A stretch of DNA of 12,717 nt, taken from the NCBI GenBank assembly GCA_002495735.1, contig DAGM01000019.1, positions 5,824-18,540 of the forward strand, written 5' to 3'. Under the pieces are notes generated by a model, which was not told the DNA's origin, did not search any database, and saw only the letters and a list, made by a program, of their open reading frames with translations. Within the stretch, counting starts at the first letter, position 1, and each line of letters begins with the position of its first letter. Shown one piece after another: positions 8,601 through 12,717 of this stretch. The position numbers and the translations under genes were made by a program. This DNA comes from Euryarchaeota archaeon UBA54. Lineage in GTDB: Archaea > Thermoplasmatota > Poseidoniia > Poseidoniales > Thalassarchaeaceae.

Positions 8601-9114
8601 CGGTGTTGTCCCACTGGTTCACTCTCTCGGAGCATTCTCCCCACATCGTAGTCAGGTTGCCCGGCCTGACGAAACTCTCTCCGACGAAGCGTATGTTCTC
8701 CTGGTAGTAGACGATATCATTCACACCATCACCGTCGATGTCAGCAATCTCGGCGTCGACGGAGTTGGCGGTATCCACGAAACCTGCACGCTGCGAAGCG
8801 TTGTTCGATATGAACACGTCCTGCCTGTCTGCGAAGTTGCCTTGTCCGTCGTTGTACAAAGCTGTGATGTAGTGTCCCATCACGCTAACAGAGAGGATAT
8901 CGTTGTGGCCGTCGCAGTTCAGATCGCCGACTGAGAGATGGGCCGGATCACGTTGTACTGCGTACTGGGTGATGTGTGAAGCGCTCACGGCCGGTACTAA
9001 CGAAACCATCAGTGAGGTCAACATCAATAACACCATGAAGATGGCCTTGCGACCCTCCTTGGTTCGATTTCGGGTAGACTCAGGCGTATGCAGCATGCTC
9101 AACCGGAGTTTCAC
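2671..9114 (-). CDS. Giant exported multidomain surface protein, C-terminal membrane anchor
   Basis: This protein has 2147 residues. A basic n-region, a hydrophobic core (24-41) and AVSA give a signal peptide cut near residue 45. Five FG-GAP/VCBS-type Asp-rich repeats (near 61, 123, 185, 327 and 378; DxDGDxxxDI style) suggest a Ca-binding beta-propeller. Two MAM/jelly-roll-like modules (about 566-815 and 940-1185) each end in a GLxGFxxDNI signature and are each followed by a CARDB-like Ig domain. Residues 1383-1638 resemble a class I glutamine-amidotransferase/ThuA-like fold. A PKD-like segment (about 1820-1920, SYDPD...YEWKV) and an Ig-like domain (1933-2048) precede a membrane helix (about 2064-2085) and a 60-residue Tyr/Gln-rich cytoplasmic tail. 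About twenty N-glycosylation sequons are present. No HExxH peptidase or sortase motif was seen. The likely role is cell-surface adhesion or polymer binding, by inference. The start is GTG 9114, directly after an in-frame stop; the ATG at 9096 is an alternative that keeps the signal peptide. Confidence 0.92.
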   Translation of the reverse strand: MKLRLSMLHTPESTRNRTKEGRKAIFMVLLMLTSLMVSLVPAVSASHITQYAVQRDPAHLSVGDLNCDGHNDILSVSVMGHYITALYNDGQGNFADRQDVFISNNASQRAGFVDTANSVDAEIADIDGDGVNDIVYYQENIRFVGESFVRPGNLTTMWGECSERVNQWDNTEITVSNPYHLGMEVGDIDGDDNADIVLLTYDATATNQYIQIYRGPDPSLLTNQQAIAVPLTNGMYVETHLGHWGETVQGGGIPGGLGDCEDLDIWLLRTPPFNPGVGTSVGHHDNMTVLEYDCITDQYPNPLDATAQGIHEFKLDAEHNYPLYGLDIADTDGDNEIDLIAAVDGITGNISYATRSGSSWNTQNYVYLGDYLGASITIVDVNQDGEVDFFVPTEVTLTRLQDSSAQNQTYLLLDNLREINSVEIILANPSGPGYLSSLSFDVGRRPTMAIPGQLQGGDNSAYEIIIGQRDYSYRFADNAMWLDTQGWAGAGDFLSVLTLDNEDVGITGVTIAPASYNPATGEAEIGEGSRWVNVTVKNTGLNPISGSVDVDLEVREVLGGTDTVVYSNDFEGNEDTTNCANCAFLKNSYTGMYGAGASSWHIETNSTASTQNVSWYEADSNPTDYYWAGLDYNGNNESDSGYYNNMDEALILENVDLTGADAAFMDVSLMCSAGFFELFLAEQYSVVERWLYEDSCGIEIWSEGNGWESVFFTGGWDYNRFVRIYAQGFDPEYNTNNGNYADEYLTGWLDYTEGGGTSEAEDERESIDLTRYAGQIIDIRFRFRSGLMGSVGPAGSSEDSGLDGFAFDNITIRKRDVTFGTTETVSQQLNFNGFAAGASEEVSLTADFIDNRTYYVKTELTNPSGFTDMDDLNDEVKFQLTVNNLFDPCLAEEHWVDLENGVRYASGERDIRVKARNCGNTITDFQLEAFIQNAEPDLVAIEDFSGIEPIWSDDGNENGSRLDDSTGSNDMLPQNVGVFNSHAYWLGHPSDGYGDNWNETVTLDPISVTATGADFTYLTFDYYAEGDYLKDNNGNILAIRDAANLEITWTKQGEVFEGVVYGTWTDLNENGIQNTNPEDPNFHRCEDFDLNGYDEVEYFGDHSDNINSVVWFDSENILKSVTVDMTHIVILNRTSADTGDWRDECTSLSGSDVALTWRFQSNDDGVNGNAGLSGFGVDNIRVEEFTFEDDGTYTVDVTGLDAAEHQIVNMATHDFQSGIYKIDVTTLFDNTDPMTAWYNETEVNTANNYSSIIFSIASADITLLQPDVLECVADITYECVYPIDDASAHSFAVPLLNGVIAGEYQITMKVVDLDTGQTVYEESSNNGPFDLAPHERGQANWTNPYNSWYDAHTYNISFSAVLFQENGTLESSGNDRYFEIQFYDNIDVAILSNPTDQNRLQSVKKDLEAMGKTYTQLRMENWDTYGTPDWVEHFNKVLLPWQTDYNVYYGEYYEALGETRESDGLSLTETLEDYMSGGGTVQMHLGPYRNEYQPNRLPFGMDIAMRNQVNFTVDNRVHYSNLTIVDQYHPILSNVDPIAFSGINGGSHVALAGLDAAQVQSTQIPQVCGGRISDPTGTFHTLMRDTEYDTQSLLSLCNRGAGGLIVTTIDVENPSVSEEFGGSSIPILSNMLAYHMTPYPNDFGIVEESFDLTINGAAPSINSVTGAYATIYIKSNSDLDFSYITSVEGVVADWTLESGNNDSVTGWDGLVIDAEEYSHTQQISPSIPTLGSFCVGDSSSTTGCRIGAEWLLTLYLHDEAGHTRMTYVRLVTDDTLADEFRPVASAIMVEDATTSEYVSLDGTKTVAGVDWPIYRARLSDTGDLSISFDASESYDPDAPEGEKGIELYEWKVFFDYPWDSSEPTLEGHVVQIPAAAGGDDWSYVFRNLTASPDGNLENEIRIELIVYDKAGKQSEKHRMYFVVVGEDFGDDEPIVQFTNPGPNENQNDGLVTITGTLISGAENSDVIIEVALTEAVLDYTPTQKITQKSIGKYNVTGLLTDNQQFTITLDISDLYQETGVAATIYVKIKEGDGERHTLYQQIGITLVPHIEVVVTTDEGDGMGMFLIGGIGIFVLLLVVVVTMMIRGKGGKDSDEDIVEQFGGVEDMDPVEAYVQQMVASGYDEQTARTYAKQYYAQYYEQQRKGGG

Positions 9115-9148
9115 TCATCACTTATGCCTTCGCCACAAATGAGTTTGG

Positions 9149-9165
9149 CAACTCCATAGGAGTTG
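9149..9165. repeat. Perfect 7-bp inverted repeat upstream of the surface-protein gene
   Basis: Arms CAACTCC (9149-9155) and GGAGTTG (9159-9165) flank the three bases ATA. It lies in the 68-base gap between the stop of the 222-residue gene and the start of the giant protein. It could be a transcription-factor operator for the surface protein or a small RNA hairpin at the end of the upstream transcript. There is no T-run beside it, so a classical intrinsic terminator is unlikely. Its function is unproven. Confidence 0.5.
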
Positions 9166-9182
9166 GTGGTTTCAACGAAGTA

Positions 9183-9851
9183 TTACCGTAACTCTAACCA
9201 ACTGGGATTAGGTGCATACTGGACCTCTGCACCGCCGTGAATCCTCTCCAACCTTCCCATCATCCATAAACGGTCTAGGAAGATTTCCAGATCCACCACC
9301 TGCCGGTTCGTCCTGTCTCCCACGGCCTGCTCTATCGAGCTCAGCGGCAACGAGGTGTGACCGTGCTCACGGACCACAAGGGTGAGGAGAAGTTGAATCC
9401 AAGCTTCAGTCAGTGGTTCTCCCGACATGTTGTCAGACAACGGTTCAACCTCATCCTCCAATTCGTCAAGGATTTCTATTATGGTCGCGATATCCGGATC
9501 GCTCCTCTCACCACCACCGAGTTCGGAGATTTCAGAGTCCACATCAAGGCTGCCAATGATGCGAACCACTGAGGGAATCCTTGAGGGGTCTGGCGGAGGA
9601 CCAGGCAGGACTGCATCCTCAGGCGGAGGTATTTCCTCGTATATTTCGGCCTCCTCCCCCATAGCCGATTCAGGTTCAGGCTCGTCGGACTCGGCCAAAC
9701 GAGCAGCTAGAGGTTGTAGTACACCAACTTCTCCCGAAAGTCCCAATTCCTCACGAACCTTGGTGACCCATGCGGCATCGCCCTCGAGCAGCACATCGAC
9801 ATCGTGCTCCTGGGAGTGGAATCGGAATCTGACAGCCCCCCTTAGTTCCAT
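9183..9851 (-). CDS. Unrecognised acidic protein with probable C-terminal winged helix
   Basis: I do not recognise this 222-residue protein. The ATG at 9851 is preceded eight bases upstream by GGAG (9863-9860), a good Shine-Dalgarno site, so I prefer it to the TTG two codons earlier. Three parts are visible. Residues 1-52 look like a small beta-strand and helix unit (a VDVLLEG turn, then a helix to LGL). Residues 53-140 are Glu/Asp/Pro-rich, with a PPP-rich segment, and are probably disordered apart from an acidic helix near 120-135. Residues 145-222 have the helix-helix-helix-wing pattern of a winged helix-turn-helix, with a long helix ending in LWMMGRLERI and a short beta wing. That fold could bind DNA or mediate protein contacts; this is inference. 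The gene starts 52 bases after the acnA stop and ends 68 bases before the giant surface-protein gene. Confidence 0.85.
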   Translation of the reverse strand: MELRGAVRFRFHSQEHDVDVLLEGDAAWVTKVREELGLSGEVGVLQPLAARLAESDEPEPESAMGEEAEIYEEIPPPEDAVLPGPPPDPSRIPSVVRIIGSLDVDSEISELGGGERSDPDIATIIEILDELEDEVEPLSDNMSGEPLTEAWIQLLLTLVVREHGHTSLPLSSIEQAVGDRTNRQVVDLEIFLDRLWMMGRLERIHGGAEVQYAPNPSWLELR

Positions 9852-9859
9852 GGTCAATG

Positions 9860-9863
9860 CTCC
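9860..9863 (-). promoter_or_regulatory. Shine-Dalgarno site for the 222-residue gene
   Basis: On the minus strand GGAG lies eight bases before the ATG at 9851. It would sit only two bases before the in-frame TTG at 9857, so it decides in favour of the ATG. Confidence 0.6.
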
Positions 9864-9903
9864 GAGAATCAGTTCCTCAGTCTCCGGGCTGCGATGATGG
9901 CTT

Positions 9904-12630
9904 TCATGCTTCGGCCAGATTCCTCAGCACGGTCGGCAGAATGCCTCCGTTCCTGTAATATTCAACCTCGACTGGCGTATCCAGTCTTACGACGGCTTCG
10001 AACTCGACTGTGCTGCTGTCGGACCTAGTGGCTGTAACTGGTATCAACGACATAGGCTGCAAATCGGCTCTCGCTGGGATGTCAAATAGCTCAGAGCCAT
10101 CTAGACCGAGGCTGACAGCGTCTTCGCCCTCGAGGAAGGTCAGAGGGAGGACCCCCATTCCCACCAAGTTGGAACGATGGATCCTCTCGAATGAGGTAGC
10201 TATGACTGCCCTCACGCCTAGCAGCAAGGTGCCTTTGGCAGCCCAATCCCTGCTGCTGCCGGTCCCATACTGAGAACCGGCGAGCACAACCAAGGGAGTA
10301 CTGTCCTCGCGGTATCTGTTGCTGGCCTCGTATATCGAGGTGACTTCCCCGGTGGGGAAGTAAGTAGTGAAACCACCTTCCGTACCGGGCGCTATCTGAT
10401 TTCGCATACGGATGTTGGCGAAGGTACCACGCACCATCACCTCGTGATTGCCTCGACGACTTCCGAACGAGTTGAAATCACGCGGCTGGACTCCGTTGCC
10501 TATCAGGTACTGACCAGCGGGACCATGATGAGGGAACGCGCCGGCTGGACTGATGTGGTCGGTGGTCACCGAATCACCGACCTTTACCAGAACCCTAGCG
10601 CCATGAATAGGCTCTATCGGAGCCGGTTCGGGCTGGATTCCCTCGAGGAAGGAAGGTAAGCGGATATAGGTCGAAGAGTCATCCCAAGGATACAGAGATC
10701 CAGACTTGCTGGGAATCGCGTCCCAACGTGGCTCTCTGAGGATGTCCTCGTAGCGCTGTTTGAACATTTCAGGTTCAATTACCTCCTCTATGGTCGAGCG
10801 GATCTCGTCGTCACTGGGCCAGATGTCCGCGAGCATCACCGGTTCGCCCGACTTAGTGTGACCGAGGGGGTCGCTTGAGAAATCGATGTCGAGAGTGCCA
10901 GCGAGGGCGTAGGCCACCACGAGAGGGGGACTTGCGAGATAGTTCGCCTTAACTTTCTGGTGAATTCTACCCTCGAAGTTTCGGTTTCCCGAGAGAACAC
11001 TGCCGACGACCAGTTTCGCCTCGTCTACGGCGGCCTCTATCTCCTCATCGAGGGGCCCTGAGTTACCAATACAGGTGGTGCAGCCGTAACCGACAACGCT
11101 GAATCCGAGGGCATCGAGGCCTTCTGTCAAGCCGGCGGCGTCGTAGTAGTCGGTTACAACCCTGCTACCGGGAGCGAGGCTGGGTTTCACCCAGGGCTTG
11201 ATTGACAACCCTCTGTCACGGGCATTTCGGGCGAGCAAACCTGCCGCTATCATCACGCTGGGGTTGCTAGTGTTGGTGCAGCTCGTGATGGCGGCAATTA
11301 CGACATCACCGTGCTTCAACTCCGCATCGCGCCCGGCGATTGCGGCACTAGCATCGTTTTGCGAAGAGGTGATACCGTGGCCCTGATGGCCGATTGGAGC
11401 ATTCAGACTCTCCCTCCAGTGTGACTTCATCTCAGACAGAAGTACCCTATCCTGAGGCCTCTTGGGCCCTGCCAGAGAGGGTTCGACGGTCGAAAGATCG
11501 AGCGATAGAGAGGAGGTGAACGAAGGGGCTGGTGTAGAGTCGGTGTAGAACAAGCCCTGCGCGGACAAATAGCGCTTGACATCCTCGACATGAGAGGGTT
11601 CGCGCCCCGACAGTAGCATGTAGTCGAGAGTAGTCTGATCCACAGGGAAAAAGCCGCATGTGGCGCCGTACTCGGGAGCCATATTGGCGATTGTGGCTCG
11701 GTCTGGGAGACTGAGGCCAGCAATTCCAGAGCCATAGAATTCGACGAACTTGTCCACGCAGTCATGCTCCCTCAGCATCTCCACCACCCTCAGTGTCATG
11801 TCGGTCGCCGTTACACCTGACTGGAGTGAGCCCCTGAGCTCGAATCCGACTACCTTCGGCAGCAGCATGTAAATCGGTTGGCCCAGCATTACCGCCTCAG
11901 CCTCGATACCGCCTACTCCCCAGCCTAGGACACCGAGGCCGTTGATCATCGTGGTATGGGAGTCCGTACCCACTAGAGTGTCGGGAATCCATATTCCCTC
12001 TTCCTCCCGAGCCACGCTCGCTATCCACTCCAGATTCACTTGATGGACGATGCCTCGACCAGGGGGAACAGCACGGAAGTTGTCGAGACTCTGCTGGCCC
12101 CACTTCAGGAACTTGTAGCGCTCGAGATTGCGTTCATACTCAATCTCAAGATTACGCTCGCGGGCGTTTGGGAACAAACCGGAGATGTCAACTTGGACCG
12201 AGTGATCTACAACCAAATCGACCGGTACCTGCGGATTGACTCTCTCTGGATCTTTTCCCATCGCCACCATGGCATCACGCAGTGCGGCGATGTCAACGAC
12301 TGCAGGCACCCCTGTGAAATCCTGCAGGATGACTCTACTGGGGCTGAAAGGAATCTCCCCGGGAGTCATCTCCGGGGACCATGTGGCTATCCTTAGGACG
12401 TCTTCCTCGGTAATCAGGAAGCCATCGCACTTGCGAAGGGCTGCCTCTAGGAGAATACGAATCGAGGCGGGTATTTCGCCTAGGTCACATATTCCCGAAC
12501 GTTCCAGTGCCCCTATGTCGACGAAGGGGGCTTGTGAGCCGTCGCTCGTAACGAAGTGGGACCTCGCATCGAAGGGATCGGCCTCTCCCATATCATCACC
12601 TACGGTGATGTCGGCAGGGATGGGCTCCAT
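9904..12630 (-). CDS. acnA: Aconitate hydratase, AcnA/IRP1 type
   Basis: This enzyme isomerises citrate to isocitrate through cis-aconitate in the TCA cycle, using a [4Fe-4S] cluster, in the cytoplasm. At 908 residues it matches single-chain AcnA/IRP1-type enzymes (about 890-900). The N-terminal signatures VILQDFTGVPAVVD (100-113) and DLVVDHSVQVD (138-148) are followed by GTDSHTTMINGLGVLGWGVGG (221-241). The three cluster cysteines are C451 in SCTNTSNP and C517 and C520 in GCTTCIGNSG. SGNRNFEGRIH (547-557) is the usual active-site stretch. The C-terminal swivel domain carries DHISPAGA (691-698) and GSQYGTGSSRDWAAKG (785-800) with the substrate-binding Ser/Arg residues. All expected catalytic and cluster motifs are present, so the enzyme should be active. 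The ATG at 12630 fits family alignment; a stop lies twelve codons upstream. The gene heads a run of four minus-strand genes with short gaps. Confidence 0.98.
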   Translation of the reverse strand: MEPIPADITVGDDMGEADPFDARSHFVTSDGSQAPFVDIGALERSGICDLGEIPASIRILLEAALRKCDGFLITEEDVLRIATWSPEMTPGEIPFSPSRVILQDFTGVPAVVDIAALRDAMVAMGKDPERVNPQVPVDLVVDHSVQVDISGLFPNARERNLEIEYERNLERYKFLKWGQQSLDNFRAVPPGRGIVHQVNLEWIASVAREEEGIWIPDTLVGTDSHTTMINGLGVLGWGVGGIEAEAVMLGQPIYMLLPKVVGFELRGSLQSGVTATDMTLRVVEMLREHDCVDKFVEFYGSGIAGLSLPDRATIANMAPEYGATCGFFPVDQTTLDYMLLSGREPSHVEDVKRYLSAQGLFYTDSTPAPSFTSSLSLDLSTVEPSLAGPKRPQDRVLLSEMKSHWRESLNAPIGHQGHGITSSQNDASAAIAGRDAELKHGDVVIAAITSCTNTSNPSVMIAAGLLARNARDRGLSIKPWVKPSLAPGSRVVTDYYDAAGLTEGLDALGFSVVGYGCTTCIGNSGPLDEEIEAAVDEAKLVVGSVLSGNRNFEGRIHQKVKANYLASPPLVVAYALAGTLDIDFSSDPLGHTKSGEPVMLADIWPSDDEIRSTIEEVIEPEMFKQRYEDILREPRWDAIPSKSGSLYPWDDSSTYIRLPSFLEGIQPEPAPIEPIHGARVLVKVGDSVTTDHISPAGAFPHHGPAGQYLIGNGVQPRDFNSFGSRRGNHEVMVRGTFANIRMRNQIAPGTEGGFTTYFPTGEVTSIYEASNRYREDSTPLVVLAGSQYGTGSSRDWAAKGTLLLGVRAVIATSFERIHRSNLVGMGVLPLTFLEGEDAVSLGLDGSELFDIPARADLQPMSLIPVTATRSDSSTVEFEAVVRLDTPVEVEYYRNGGILPTVLRNLAEA

Positions 12631-12663
12631 GAAGTTGACCCATTGCGAAATTGCGTTAGATGC

Positions 12664-12717
12664 TCAATCATTGACGGTGACATGCATCAAGCGGACCTCG
12701 TTCAGAGGACTGTCTCC
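12664..12717 (-). CDS. Possible C-terminal end of an upstream minus-strand gene
   Basis: Reading in from the right edge on the minus strand, one frame runs 17 codons (GDSPLNEVRLMHVTVND) to a TGA at 12666-12664, 33 bases before the acnA start. The composition is protein-like and the spacing matches the tight gaps between the other minus-strand genes. A second minus frame is also open here. On the plus strand an ATG at 12682, after GGTGA, opens a competing frame that runs to the window end. The stretch is too short to decide. Confidence 0.25.
   Translation of the reverse strand, partial: GDSPLNEVRLMHVTVND

Noticed and set aside
2671..9114. The giant protein as a secreted metalloprotease of the immune-inhibitor A type
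   Set aside because: The MAM-like modules recall such enzymes, but no HExxH zinc motif was found anywhere in the chain.
9183..9851. Assignment of the 222-residue protein as the chromosome-segregation protein ScpB
   Set aside because: The acidic composition and C-terminal winged helix are suggestive, but ScpB has two winged helices in tandem and I cannot see the first.
12040..12396. A plus-strand frame of 118 codons opposite acnA
   Set aside because: It lies entirely within conserved aconitase codons and has no family features of its own.
12682..12717. A divergent plus-strand gene starting at ATG 12682
   Set aside because: Only twelve codons are visible, the GGTGA before it is too close to the ATG for a normal ribosome site, and a minus-strand reading of the same bases is equally open.

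Overview
The window looks like a chromosomal segment of a planktonic archaeon. A Marine Group II (Poseidoniales)-like member of the Thermoplasmatota is my best guess. This rests on an archaeal-type S-adenosylhomocysteine hydrolase without the bacterial/eukaryotic Lys-Tyr tail, a very large secreted beta-rich protein anchored by one C-terminal membrane segment with a Tyr/Gln-rich cytoplasmic tail, a small RanBP2-type zinc-finger protein, and mixed GTG/ATG starts. The taxonomic call is inference, because there is no rRNA or other marker here.

Layout. Left edge (1-1346, + strand): a small zinc-finger protein with a basic Arg/Gly-rich tail, followed after a short gap by a TPR protein with two membrane segments. 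From 1343 to the right end everything is on the minus strand. In transcription order (right to left) the genes are acnA (aconitase, 12630-9904), an unrecognised 222-residue acidic protein with a probable C-terminal winged helix (9851-9183), a 2147-residue cell-surface protein with FG-GAP repeats (9114-2671), and ahcY (2626-1343). The gaps between them are only 44 to 68 bases, so they could be cotranscribed. The bases right of acnA (12631-12717) may hold the last codons of another minus-strand gene.

How the genes relate. acnA (TCA cycle) and ahcY (S-adenosylmethionine cycle) are housekeeping enzymes, and I see no pathway link between them and the surface protein. The giant protein reads as follows: signal peptide, about five Ca-binding FG-GAP/VCBS repeats likely forming a beta-propeller, two MAM/jelly-roll-like modules each followed by a CARDB-like Ig domain, a glutamine-amidotransferase-like (probably non-catalytic) domain, PKD/Ig-like domains, a membrane helix and a helical cytoplasmic tail. 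It is the most unusual object in the window and probably serves adhesion or polymer binding at the cell surface.

The two transcription units converge so tightly that the TPR gene and ahcY share one CTAG tetranucleotide as both of their TAG stop codons. I found no rRNA, tRNA, CRISPR, insertion sequence or phage signal. The window is almost wholly coding, with no gene-free stretch over 300 bases.
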